A stretch of 64,000 nt of DNA from Geomonas propionica (GTDB lineage Bacteria; Desulfobacterota; Desulfuromonadia; Geobacterales; Geobacteraceae). Shown here in pieces: positions 56,239 through 64,000 of this stretch. The notes under the pieces are model-generated. The model saw nothing but the letters and a program-made list of their open reading frames with translations, searched no databases and had not been told where the DNA came from. The DNA is taken from contig NZ_JAEMHK010000013.1 in NCBI RefSeq assembly GCF_016458235.1, positions 1 through 64,000 on the forward strand, in the 5' to 3' direction. The first letter of the stretch is position 1; each line of letters opens with the position of its first letter. The position numbers and the translations under genes are program-made.

Positions 56239-57198
56239 ATGCCGAGGGCGAAATTGAACTATAACAATAAGAAAAAAAGTCTGCTTTTCACAGGTGGGGG
56301 CGGGGCCGGCTCGGAGGCATTGAGCCGTCTTCTCGGGGACCGATTCGACGTGCATTTTGCCGACGCGGACCTTAACGCGAAGCCGCACGGTATCGCTTCC
56401 TGCAACTTCCACAAAATACCTTTTGCTAATGCCCCGGAGTTCATACACGAACTTGGCAGGCTCTGCCAGGACCTTGGCGTTGAACTGTTGGTTCCGGGAG
56501 TCGACGAGGAACTACTTCCGGTGGCGCGACAGAGGGAGAGTTTCGGCTGCGAGGTGCTGCTCCCCCCGGCGGACTTCATATCGATCCATTTAGACAAATT
56601 TACGTCGAACCGATTGTTGGTCGAGCAAGGACTTCCCGCGCCGCTAACCGAGCCGATGCTCGAGCGCAAAGCCATCGATTTCCCCTGCATCGCCAAGCCA
56701 TGCCACGGCCGGGGATCGAGAGACGTGGCGGTGGTGCGCTCAGAGGAGGAGATGCGGGCACACGTCCTTTTGTCGCGCCGCCCGGCAGCCGACTTTATCG
56801 TGCAGGAACTGTTACAGGGCCAGGAGTTCACGGTGATGATGGCGGCGGATCGCTCCGGTCTGCTACGTGCGGTGGTGCCGGTGAAGGTGGACATCAAACG
56901 CGGGATCACCCTCCGCGCGGAGACAGCCGCCGACAGCGCTGTCATCGATGCCTGCTGCGCGATCCACGCCGCTAATCCCGTCCCGGGTTGTTACAATATC
57001 CAACTCATAAAAATGGAGGACGGCAATTGCAAACCGTTCGAAATCAACCCCCGTATTTCCACCACCGGATGCCTCGCCCTTGCGGCGGGAGCAAGTTTCG
57101 TCGACCTCTACCTCGGGAATGATACGAACGAGGGGTTGGTTCCGTTTGCGGCCGGTATGAGGCTGCGTCGGTCCTGGTACAACGAGTTTCTGGCATAA
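56239..57198 (+). CDS. ATP-grasp ligase in the nonulosonic acid cluster
   Basis: This is a 319-aa ATP-grasp protein: an N-terminal Rossmann-like pre-grasp domain (LLFTGGGGAGSEALSRLLG). The ATP-binding lobes are recognised by FPCIAKPCHGRGSRDVAVV, DFIVQELLQGQEFTVMMAAD and the metal-binding FEINPRIS near the C-terminus. Such enzymes join a carboxylate to an amine or thiol through an acyl phosphate. It is not part of the known Pse pathway. Between pseH and the NeuB-like gene it occupies the place where pseG is usually found. It could attach an amino acid or other acid to the sugar; the substrate is unknown. Confidence 0.88.
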   Translation: MPRAKLNYNNKKKSLLFTGGGGAGSEALSRLLGDRFDVHFADADLNAKPHGIASCNFHKIPFANAPEFIHELGRLCQDLGVELLVPGVDEELLPVARQRESFGCEVLLPPADFISIHLDKFTSNRLLVEQGLPAPLTEPMLERKAIDFPCIAKPCHGRGSRDVAVVRSEEEMRAHVLLSRRPAADFIVQELLQGQEFTVMMAADRSGLLRAVVPVKVDIKRGITLRAETAADSAVIDACCAIHAANPVPGCYNIQLIKMEDGNCKPFEINPRISTTGCLALAAGASFVDLYLGNDTNEGLVPFAAGMRLRRSWYNEFLA

Positions 57199-57214
57199 GC
57201 AGGGAGGACGAAGC

Positions 57215-58255
57215 ATGATGCGCAAAATTGAAATAACGCCAGGCAGGTTCATCGGAGATGGAGAGCCATGCTTTGTGATCGCCGAGATCGGTTCCAACCA
57301 TAATCACGATTTTGAACTGGCGAAGAAAACCATTGATGCGGCCGCGGAAGCGGGGGTCGACGCGGTTAAATTTCAGACCTTTCGTGCCAGCAGCCACTAC
57401 TCCAAGCACACCCCCGGGTTCTCTTACCTCAATGACTGCAAAACTTTTGACCTCATACAGAGCCTGGAACTGGACCGGTCATGGCACCAACCGCTCAAGG
57501 AGTATGCGGAGAGCCGTGATCTCATCTTTTTGTCTTCTCCCTGTGACAGGGAGGCAATCGACGAACTGCATGAGTTAGGGGCGCCGGCCTTCAAAGTAGC
57601 GTCTTTCGACATGAGCGATCTGGGATTGATCCGGTACATGGCCAAGACCGCCCGCCCGGTGATCCTATCGACGGGCATGGCAGACTGGATGGAGATCCAG
57701 CGAGCGGTGCAGGCCTGCCACGATGAGGGCAACGACAAGGTAATCCTGCTTCAGTGCACCTCGCTGTACCCTGCCCCGGCGAAGCTCAGCAACCTAAGGT
57801 CTATGGGCGTGATGCGGGACGCTTTCGGCGTGCTGACTGGGTATTCGGACCACACCGAGGGCGATCACGTCTGCTTGGCCTCGGTCGCTTTAGGTGCCTG
57901 CGTCATCGAAAAGCACTTCACTCTGGACCGGACTCTGCCTGGCCCAGATCACCCTTTTGCCATAGAACCCGGACCGCTCAAGGCCCTCATGCAACGCCTA
58001 AGGGACGTCGAATCCGCAATGGGAGATGGCTCGAAGGCGGGACCGCGCCCTGAAGAGCGCGAGATGTATGAGAAGGGCAGACGCAGCATCCACGCCAAAT
58101 GCACAATCAGAAAGGGAGAACTCATTACCGCTGACAAGGTTGCCATCAAGCGCCCCGGGTTCGGGGTGGCACCGCACCTTATTGACTTGGTGATCGGCCG
58201 AGAGGCGCGGGTCGAGATACCGGAGGACCATTGGATATCATGGGACATGATTTAG
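57215..58255 (+). CDS. pseI: NeuB/PseI-family nonulosonate synthase
   Basis: This enzyme condenses a six-carbon amino sugar with phosphoenolpyruvate to a nine-carbon sialic-type acid. The 346-aa protein has the NeuB barrel (FVIAEIGSNHNHDFELAKKT, DAVKFQTFRA, LSSPCDREAIDEL, KVASFDMSDLGLIRY, ILSTGMADW, GYSDHTEGDHVCLASVALGA, IEKHFTLD). It ends in a C-terminal SAF (antifreeze-like) domain (RRSIHAKCTIRKGELI). It resembles the SpsE-like branch as much as PseI, so the gene symbol rests partly on the pse context. The SD AGGGAGG precedes the ATG. Confidence 0.87.
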   Translation: MMRKIEITPGRFIGDGEPCFVIAEIGSNHNHDFELAKKTIDAAAEAGVDAVKFQTFRASSHYSKHTPGFSYLNDCKTFDLIQSLELDRSWHQPLKEYAESRDLIFLSSPCDREAIDELHELGAPAFKVASFDMSDLGLIRYMAKTARPVILSTGMADWMEIQRAVQACHDEGNDKVILLQCTSLYPAPAKLSNLRSMGVMRDAFGVLTGYSDHTEGDHVCLASVALGACVIEKHFTLDRTLPGPDHPFAIEPGPLKALMQRLRDVESAMGDGSKAGPRPEEREMYEKGRRSIHAKCTIRKGELITADKVAIKRPGFGVAPHLIDLVIGREARVEIPEDHWISWDMI

Positions 58256-59106
58256 GTCCCGTCCTTGTAACAGGTGCAGCCGGATACTTGGGAAGCCAAG
58301 TGTTGCTGCGGTTACGAGCAAACGGGGTACCGCACGTCGGTACTGACCGAAGCGGCGCGGCAATTGTCGCTTGCAATCTGAGTGGCCCCGATGCAGTCGC
58401 CCAACTGTTGCGAGATGTGAAACCATCAGTGATAGTCCACTGTGCGGCGGTCGTCCCGAAGTCGGCATCCGGGTATGATGACGCTGAAGCGGCCCGGGAG
58501 AGCGTCGCCATGGTGGAGACCATAGCTGCGGTTGCTGCCTGCCCCATAGTTTTCGTGTCGTCGATGACCGTCTACGTTCAAACGACCAAATCCCCGGTGC
58601 ATGAGGACGATGTTGTTCCTCCGGTCGCCGGATACGCTCGTGGAAAGTGGTTGGGGGAGCAGGCCCTCTTTTCGAGGAAACGACCGGGTGATGTGGCGCT
58701 GCGCCTCCCGGGTCTGTTCGGGTTGCCGCGACGTTCCGGCTTGCTGTACAACGCGGCCAGTGCCTTTTTGTCGGGCCGCGATTTCTCCCTCTCGGGAGAT
58801 TGCGGCATCTGGGCAGCCATGACGGTAGGCGACGCCGCCGAATACTTGGTGCGCGCCGCGGTTGGCGATCAGAGTGCCCCGCCCCAAGCGGTAAACGTCG
58901 GATACCCCGGCCGTTTTCATGTAGCAGGAGCAGTGGCGGAGATCGCGGCGCTTTGCGGGGTGGCTTGGCAGCCGTCTGTGCTGGAGCCGACCGTTTTTTC
59001 AATGGAGTTGGGGCGGCTGGAACAACGCTACGGCATCCTTCCCGTGACTTTGCAACAACGGCTTGCTGAGCTGGTCGATGCGGTCCGTCATGAGATAAAA
59101 GCTTAG
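58240..59106 (+). CDS. NAD-dependent epimerase/dehydratase (extended SDR)
   Basis: The protein is about 288 aa with the NAD motif VTGAAGYLGSQV and a catalytic set SSMTVYVQ (Ser) with YARGKWLGE (YxxxK). It probably changes the stereochemistry or oxidation of a sugar intermediate; no specific activity can be assigned. The start overlaps the end of pseI (ATG 58240, or TTG 58231). It is part of the AT-richer middle block of the cluster. Confidence 0.82.
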   Translation: MGHDLGPVLVTGAAGYLGSQVLLRLRANGVPHVGTDRSGAAIVACNLSGPDAVAQLLRDVKPSVIVHCAAVVPKSASGYDDAEAARESVAMVETIAAVAACPIVFVSSMTVYVQTTKSPVHEDDVVPPVAGYARGKWLGEQALFSRKRPGDVALRLPGLFGLPRRSGLLYNAASAFLSGRDFSLSGDCGIWAAMTVGDAAEYLVRAAVGDQSAPPQAVNVGYPGRFHVAGAVAEIAALCGVAWQPSVLEPTVFSMELGRLEQRYGILPVTLQQRLAELVDAVRHEIKA

Positions 59107-59115
59107 GAGACAAAC

Positions 59116-59895
59116 GTGCTATTGACAGAACTTGGTGTGGCGCTCAAACGTGTCGGAGCCAAAATATTGGAGTGCCGTGACCAAGGCGGGACGAATGGCA
59201 AGTGGGAGGGGACTCAATTCAAGGCCGCAGCCGACCTTATCGCCGATGAAAGCATGCGGTCTGAGCTGAAGCGGATATCCACTATCGCAATCGTGAGCGA
59301 GGAGGATGTCGCGTCGCAGAGCGAGTCTCGACCTGAAGAATACTGGCTCATTGATCCGATTGACGGCACTGCAAGCTTCGTCCACGGTTTTTCGGGTTTC
59401 GTCTGTCAGGCCGCTTTAATCCGTCGGGGTGTGGTTGAAATGGCAGGCGTTTACGCTCCCGCCCTGGACAAGCTCTATCTCGCCGAACGCGGCGGGGGAG
59501 CAACCGTAAATGGCACTCCGCTTGGGGTTCGAGAACCTTTATCGGAGTGTCTCACATTGGTGGACAACTATCCGGAGGCTCGCGGCCTCGCTGCGGAGGT
59601 GATGCATGCCCTGCCTTGCGCCACTTATCTCGAGAGCGGGAGCATAGGGCTCAAGATCTGTCTGGTCGCTGAGGGGGCCGCTGATCTGTTCGTGAAGGAT
59701 GTCACGGTCCGCGATTGGGATGTAGCACCGCCGCACCTGATTCTTGCCGAGGCGGGGGGCTTTCTTTCCGTGGCCGCAGGAATCCCCTTTGAGTACCGGG
59801 GCTGCTATGAGAAAACGGGCGTAATTGCAGCATCGACACGCGAGTTGCTGGAGCGAGCCCGAGCAGTTATTCAAAAGAGGGGAGCCAGTGTATGA
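59116..59895 (+). CDS. Inositol-monophosphatase-family phosphatase
   Basis: This is a 259-aa Mg-dependent phosphatase of the IMPase/CysQ fold. The metal-binding signatures are SEEDV, DPIDGTASFVHGF and WDVAPPHLILAEAGG. In surface-sugar clusters such proteins dephosphorylate a sugar phosphate or a nucleotide bisphosphate. A NeuB-type synthase that yields a 9-phosphate product would need such a phosphatase, but this is inference. It starts at GTG 59116 and overlaps the PIG-L gene by 4 bp. Confidence 0.85.
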   Translation: MLLTELGVALKRVGAKILECRDQGGTNGKWEGTQFKAAADLIADESMRSELKRISTIAIVSEEDVASQSESRPEEYWLIDPIDGTASFVHGFSGFVCQAALIRRGVVEMAGVYAPALDKLYLAERGGGATVNGTPLGVREPLSECLTLVDNYPEARGLAAEVMHALPCATYLESGSIGLKICLVAEGAADLFVKDVTVRDWDVAPPHLILAEAGGFLSVAAGIPFEYRGCYEKTGVIAASTRELLERARAVIQKRGASV

Positions 59896-60644
59896 AAGAC
59901 ACACTGCAAGGGCTGAAAAACACAGTCCTCGTGATAGCGGCCCACCCCGACGACGAAGTGTTGGGCTGCGGCGGCACCATAGCAAGACATGTCCAGGCAG
60001 GCGATGAGGTCCACGTGGTGATCCTTGCCGAGGGGCTTACGAGCCGTGACGTCGTGCGGGAGCGAGCGGTGCGCAGCTCAGAGCTGTCCGAACTTGCACA
60101 GGTGGCACACCGGGCAAACTCGATCTTGGGAGTGACCTCCCTGTCTCTGCATGACTTCCCTGACAACCGTATGGACGGTGTGGAACTTTTGGACGTGGTA
60201 AAGGTTGTTGAGGACCATATCCGGGCGAAACGGCCAAACATCGTCTATACGCATCATGCAGGTGACGTCAATATCGACCACCGCCGGATTCAGGAGGCGG
60301 TAGTCGCTGCCACGCGCCCACAACCCGGGCAGACGGTGGAAACGCTCCTTTTTTTCGAGGTCGCATCGAGCACGGAATGGCAGCCCCCCGGCTCCTTCCC
60401 TCCTTTTTTGCCTAACTGGTTCGTCGACATCAGCACAACGCTTACGTTGAAGATGCAAGCGCTTGAGGCTTACGCGTGCGAAATGCGCGAGTGGCCCCAT
60501 GCTCGTTCGTGTCAGTCGCTTGAACACCTGGCACACTGGCGTGGGGGGAGCGTGGGGTGTGAGGCTGCGGAGGCCTTTGTGTTGGGCCGGCGGATCTTTA
60601 CTCGGCCCCTTAAAGATGATGTTTTCCAAGAAGGGATTTCTTGA
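59892..60644 (+). CDS. PIG-L-family N-deacetylase
   Basis: This is a 250-aa zinc-dependent deacetylase of the LmbE/PIG-L family. The zinc and catalytic motif AAHPDDEVLGCGG is at residues about 16-28 and a second metal-binding motif THHAGDVNIDHR is in the middle. The family removes N-acetyl groups from GlcNAc-type sugars. In this cluster it could expose an amine that the ATP-grasp enzyme then modifies. It ends in a TGA that overlaps the TTG just before the next gene. Confidence 0.9.
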   Translation: MKDTLQGLKNTVLVIAAHPDDEVLGCGGTIARHVQAGDEVHVVILAEGLTSRDVVRERAVRSSELSELAQVAHRANSILGVTSLSLHDFPDNRMDGVELLDVVKVVEDHIRAKRPNIVYTHHAGDVNIDHRRIQEAVVAATRPQPGQTVETLLFFEVASSTEWQPPGSFPPFLPNWFVDISTTLTLKMQALEAYACEMREWPHARSCQSLEHLAHWRGGSVGCEAAEAFVLGRRIFTRPLKDDVFQEGIS

Positions 60645-60646
60645 CT

Positions 60647-62125
60647 ATGGCAATGCGACTACTTTGTATCTCCACATCTAAGAACACCAGCGCGATCCTT
60701 CAGAAGATCACGGAGCAGTACCGGGATGAGGTCGAGTTCCTGTTGCACGTCGGCGACAAGGACTCCGATCTCAAGGCCTCCTCCATGACCCGGATGACGA
60801 GGACCAGGGCGGTCGGCAAGACCCACGTCATGGACGGGCAGAAGTTCAACGGCCTCTTGCACTCGGTGATCACCCGGGACGACTTCGAGAAGGACATCTC
60901 CATCTTCATCGATCACCTGCATCGCAGGGACGAAAAATTCTGCTATAAATCTCACAATCTGGCCTGCATGCAGGATTACCTGGACTACTATTACATCCTG
61001 TTCGACGTGATGGCGGAAAAGGTCATTGAAAACAACATCACCCACATGCTGTTCTTCAACGTGCCGCACCTGGCCTACGACACCATCCTGTACCAGATCG
61101 GCAAGAGCCTTGGGCTCAAGATCGTGATCGTGACCCAGTCCCTGTTCCCGAACAAGTTCTTCTCCATGCCTTCCATGGACGCCTATGGCAGCTTCGAGCC
61201 CAAGATGCACCAGGCGCCGCCGGCACACATCGAGAAGAACAAGGAAATCGACCTCTTCTACATGAAGAACGTGAAGCAGGAGCAGGGGGAGACTGGGAAA
61301 GTGACGGCGAAGGCCATCGGCCACATCCTCTCCTTCCTGGCCATCAAGAAGCCCTCGTACCTGGCGAACCCGGTCAAGCTGTACGACATCCTGAAGCGCA
61401 CCAACGACATCTACCGGCGACTGCCCAAGTGGCGCGACCCCTTCGCGCGGTTCTTCCATGTCAACGAGCTGGAGTATTTCGAACACATCATCCAGTACGA
61501 GAAGGCGGAGTATGACCTGGACGTCCCCTTCGTCTACTTCCCGCTGCAGCTGCAGCCCGAGATGACCACCTCGGCGCTGGGGGGGTACTTCAGGGATCAG
61601 GCGCTCGCCATCGAATGCCTGTCCAGCATCCTGCCGGATAACGTGAAGATCTACGTCAAGGAGAATCCGAAGCAGGGTGCCTACAACCGGGGGCCGCTCT
61701 TCTACCACCGCCTGCGGCGCATCAAGAACGTGGTGATCGTCCCCTCGTTCGCTAATACCCACACACTGACCGACCGCTCCCTCTTCGTCTGTACCATCAC
61801 CGGGACCGTCGGCTGGGAGGCGCTCATCAAGGGGAAGAAGGCGCTCATCTTCGGCAACACCTGGTACCAGTCCTTCCCCGGCGTGTTCAAGTACGGGGAC
61901 AGCACCAGCTACGACGAGATCATAAACTACCAGATCGATCACGCCGAACTGGAGCAGGCCTTCGGGGCGCTGCTCTCCAAGTGCCACGACGGTGTCGTGG
62001 ATCGGCACTACACCAAGCTGGTCCCTGACTATGACGCCCAGAAGAACGACGAAGGTGTATGCCCGCTCCTGATGGACCTCCTCAGGGGCAAGGGGGGCTT
62101 CACCTTCGGCTCCGGCCCCGCGTAG
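60647..62125 (+). CDS. Capsule-polysaccharide-synthesis-type protein (Capsule_synth/KpsS-like)
   Basis: This is a 492-aa cytoplasmic protein. The C-terminal half has the Capsule_synth hallmark FVYFPLQLQPEMTTSALGGYF, followed by AIECLSSILPDNVKIYVKENPKQ and VCTITGTVGWEALIKGKKAL. The N-terminal half (KVIENNITHMLFFNVPHLAY) resembles that of related surface-polysaccharide proteins. KpsS relatives are Kdo transferases that start a lipid-linked Kdo chain, so a transferase of a nonulosonate or Kdo-like sugar fits the context. ATG 60647 is chosen over TTG 60641. Codon use returns to host-like. Confidence 0.82.
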   Translation: MAMRLLCISTSKNTSAILQKITEQYRDEVEFLLHVGDKDSDLKASSMTRMTRTRAVGKTHVMDGQKFNGLLHSVITRDDFEKDISIFIDHLHRRDEKFCYKSHNLACMQDYLDYYYILFDVMAEKVIENNITHMLFFNVPHLAYDTILYQIGKSLGLKIVIVTQSLFPNKFFSMPSMDAYGSFEPKMHQAPPAHIEKNKEIDLFYMKNVKQEQGETGKVTAKAIGHILSFLAIKKPSYLANPVKLYDILKRTNDIYRRLPKWRDPFARFFHVNELEYFEHIIQYEKAEYDLDVPFVYFPLQLQPEMTTSALGGYFRDQALAIECLSSILPDNVKIYVKENPKQGAYNRGPLFYHRLRRIKNVVIVPSFANTHTLTDRSLFVCTITGTVGWEALIKGKKALIFGNTWYQSFPGVFKYGDSTSYDEIINYQIDHAELEQAFGALLSKCHDGVVDRHYTKLVPDYDAQKNDEGVCPLLMDLLRGKGGFTFGSGPA

Positions 62126-62263
62126 GCCGAAACCAGGCGCTGCCGCTCGACAAGCGGTGCGTCTGAATGTCTCAAAGCCGGCGGCGGATGCCGGCCTCCT
62201 GTTGCAGCCAGTACATATGCGCATCCCAGAAATCTGGCCGCCCCCCGCGGCATAGGAGGAATC

Positions 62264-63274
62264 ATGAGGAAGATGCTGGTTACCGGTGCCGCCGGTTTCA
62301 TCGGCTTTCACCTAAGCAAGAGACTTTTGGCTGCCGGCGTCGAAGTGGTCGGCCTGGACAACCTGAACGACTACTACGACGTCAACCTGAAATACGGTCG
62401 TCTGAAGCAGCTGGAAGAGACGCCCGGCTTCCGCTTCGTGAAGATGGAGCTGGCCGACCGGGAGGGGATGGCGGCCCTCTTCGAGCGCGAGCGCTTCGAC
62501 GTCGTGGTCAACCTGGCCGCCCAGGCCGGGGTGCGCTACTCCCTGATCAACCCCTACGCCTACGTGGACAGCAACCTCTCCGGTTTCATGAACATCCTGG
62601 AAGGGTGCCGCCACCACGGGGTCAAGCACCTGGTGTACGCCTCCTCCAGTTCGGTCTACGGCGCCAACACCGCCATGCCCTTCTCCGTGCACCATAACGT
62701 CGATCACCCGGTCTCGCTCTACGCCGCCACCAAGAAGGCCAACGAGCTGATGGCCCACACCTACTCGAGCCTCTACGGCATCCCCACCACCGGCCTGCGC
62801 TTTTTCACCGTGTACGGGCCCTGGGGGCGCCCGGACATGGCGCTCTTCCTGTTCACCAAGGCGATCCTCGAAGGGCGCCCCATCGACGTCTTCAACTATG
62901 GCAAGATGCAGCGCGACTTTACCTATGTCGACGACATCGTCGAAGGGGTCACCCGCGTCATCGACAAGGTGCCGGAGAAGGACTCCACCTGGAGCGGCGC
63001 CCACCCTGACCCGGGCACCAGCTACGCCCCCTACAAGATCTACAACATCGGCAACAACAACCCGGTCGAGCTCCTGAGGTTCATCGAGGTGCTGGAGCAG
63101 GCTCTCGGCAAGGAAGCGCAGAAGAACCTGCTGCCGATCCAGGCCGGCGACGTTCCGGCCACCTTCGCCGATGTGGACGACCTGATGCGGGACGTCGGTT
63201 TCCGCCCCGCCACCTCAATCGAGGAGGGCGTCGCCCGCTTCGTCGCCTGGTACCGCGAGTTCTACGGGATCTGA
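62264..63274 (+). CDS. UDP-glucuronate 4-epimerase-like NAD-dependent epimerase
   Basis: This 336-aa extended SDR has [19 protein letters not shown] (NAD motif), [18 protein letters not shown] and [20 protein letters not shown]. It continues with SSVYG, catalytic [13 protein letters not shown] and [20 protein letters not shown], all hallmarks of the UDP-GlcA 4-epimerase (GAE/CapI) group. The product UDP-galacturonate serves surface polysaccharides. The SD AGGAGG precedes the ATG and a REP-like hairpin follows at 63282. It is separated by 138 bp from the previous gene. Confidence 0.93.
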   Translation: MRKMLVTGAAGFIGFHLSKRLLAAGVEVVGLDNLNDYYDVNLKYGRLKQLEETPGFRFVKMELADREGMAALFERERFDVVVNLAAQAGVRYSLINPYAYVDSNLSGFMNILEGCRHHGVKHLVYASSSSVYGANTAMPFSVHHNVDHPVSLYAATKKANELMAHTYSSLYGIPTTGLRFFTVYGPWGRPDMALFLFTKAILEGRPIDVFNYGKMQRDFTYVDDIVEGVTRVIDKVPEKDSTWSGAHPDPGTSYAPYKIYNIGNNNPVELLRFIEVLEQALGKEAQKNLLPIQAGDVPATFADVDDLMRDVGFRPATSIEEGVARFVAWYREFYGI

Positions 63275-63281
63275 TTCATGA

Positions 63282-63312
63282 GGGGGACTGGCTCCGCAGG
63301 TGCCAGTCCCCT
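63282..63312. repeat. REP-like palindrome, possibly serving as terminator
   Basis: A perfect 10-bp stem GGGGACTGGC / GCCAGTCCCC with loop TCCGCAGGT is followed by CTTGTCTTCC. It is the same family as the copies at 14576-14603 and 14651-14682. Confidence 0.75.
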
Positions 63313-63378
63313 TGTCTTCCCTTGTCGGCAAGCTCCACGCATGTAGAAATCAAATCGAAAGCTGCAGAAAGGATCGCT

Positions 63379-64000
63379 GTGAAATACCGGCCACTTGATT
63401 TTTCTGGTGTCAGCACCTACCCGATAGCGTCCCGCAAGAACAAGATGAACGTGCAGGAGCACTTCGCCAAGCCGGTCCGCGCCGGCATGACCGTCGCCGA
63501 GCTCCTGGCCGCCATGCCCGATCAGTTGGGCTCCCAGGCCTTGAACGGAGTCGTCGACGCCGTCGTTGCCGCCCGTGCCAACGGGAAGCCCGTGGTGATG
63601 GCCATGGGGGGGCACGTCATCAAATGCGGCCTGCAGCCCGTCCTCAAATCCCTCATCGAGGCCGACGTGATCACCGCCGTGGCCTTGAACGGCTCCGGTT
63701 CCATCCACGATTTCGAGATCGCCCTGATCGGCGCCACCAGCGAGGACGTCGGCGCCGTGCTCCATGCCGGCAGCTTCGGCATGGCCCAGGAGACCGGCGC
63801 CCAGATCAACGAGGCGTTGAAACGGGGCGTCGCCCAGGGGCTCGGCCATGGTGAGGCGCTCGGGCGCATGATCCTGGAGCGCGAGCTCCCCTACCGGGAG
63901 CAGAGCCTGATGGCGGCCTGTGTGGAACAGGGGATTCCGGTCACCGTGCATGTCGCCATCGGCACCGACATCACCCATCAGCATCCATCAGCCGACGGCG
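63379..64000 (+). CDS. Deoxyhypusine-synthase-like protein, 5' part
   Basis: The first 207 codons of a protein are seen; the gene runs past the window edge. It begins at GTG 63379 with AAAGGA upstream. The visible part has a Rossmann-like layout: GKPVVMAMGGHVIKCGLQPVLKSLIE, then AVALNGSGSIHDFEIALIGATSEDV, then QSLMAACVEQGIPVTVHVAIGTD. The order of glycine-rich loops and acidic patch recalls the deoxyhypusine synthase fold, but bacteria lack eIF5A hypusination, so the activity is unknown. The link to the sugar genes upstream is by position only. Confidence 0.7.
   Translation, partial: MKYRPLDFSGVSTYPIASRKNKMNVQEHFAKPVRAGMTVAELLAAMPDQLGSQALNGVVDAVVAARANGKPVVMAMGGHVIKCGLQPVLKSLIEADVITAVALNGSGSIHDFEIALIGATSEDVGAVLHAGSFGMAQETGAQINEALKRGVAQGLGHGEALGRMILERELPYREQSLMAACVEQGIPVTVHVAIGTDITHQHPSADG

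Noticed and set aside
56239-57198. The gene between pseH and pseI as PseG
   Set aside because: PseG is a GT-B-like UDP-sugar hydrolase. This protein has clear ATP-grasp motifs (AKPCHGRGS, FEINPRIS) instead.
62126-62263. GCCGGC/GCCGGC hairpin (62177-62195) as terminator
   Set aside because: Only 6 bp of stem, no T-tract, in a GC-rich gap. It is too weak to call.

Overview
The window looks like chromosomal DNA of a high-GC Gram-negative anaerobe of the Geobacteraceae type (Desulfuromonadales). That placement is inference. It rests on the gene mix (c-type multihaem-related protein, HDOD regulators, secreted DUF4142 protein, RCC1-repeat lipoprotein, complete lipid A/Kdo/heptose machinery, BirA-type biotin box) and on the dispersed palindromic intergenic repeats. 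No 16S rRNA, phage, transposase, integrase or CRISPR array is present.

Layout. Positions 1-72 hold the 3' end of a 5S rRNA and its terminator, so an rRNA operon ends here. 158-11056 is a mixed region: a radical SAM/SPASM protein, uracil-DNA glycosylase, a chemoreceptor, a three-gene signalling operon on the minus strand (113-aa protein, HDOD protein, hybrid histidine kinase), an EamA transporter with a clear operator-promoter, a zinc-less Fpg/Nei glycosylase and a DUF4142 protein. 11126-11546 is the decayed remnant of malQ (amylomaltase): start codon changed, most of the gene deleted, remaining part frameshifted. 11623-23122 carries a di-haem cytochrome, secreted proteins, lnt, glgX, aroC and small envelope or unknown genes.

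23198-27743 contains a 4Fe-4S protein and a bioF-bioH-bioC operon. This operon has a perfect BirA-type operator overlapping its -35 box. After ettA and an RCC1 lipoprotein comes a 16-kb outer-membrane supercluster on the plus strand: lysS-lolC-lolD-bamA-skp-lpxD-fabZ-lpxA-lpxB-msbA-lpxL-waaA-lpxK-waaC. It runs from lipoprotein release and beta-barrel assembly to lipid A, Kdo and inner-core heptose. Several junctions in it carry 70-200 bp inverted-repeat elements of different sequence.

47955-52464 is a four-gene cassette (AMP-forming acyl ligase, 77-aa carrier protein, MBOAT acyltransferase, membrane-anchored SGNH-like protein). It has the parts list of the Gram-positive Dlt system, but an acetyl-CoA-synthetase-like ligase replaces DltA. 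I propose it is a surface acylation system.

52744-62125 is a nonulosonic acid (pseudaminic-acid type) cluster: pseB, pseC, pseF, pseH, an ATP-grasp ligase, a NeuB/PseI-family synthase, an SDR epimerase, an IMPase-family phosphatase, a PIG-L deacetylase and a capsule-synthesis-type transferase. No PseG hydrolase is seen. The extra ligase and deacetylase suggest an unusual derivative of the sugar. The window ends with a UDP-glucuronate 4-epimerase-like gene and the 5' part of a deoxyhypusine-synthase-like gene cut by the window edge.
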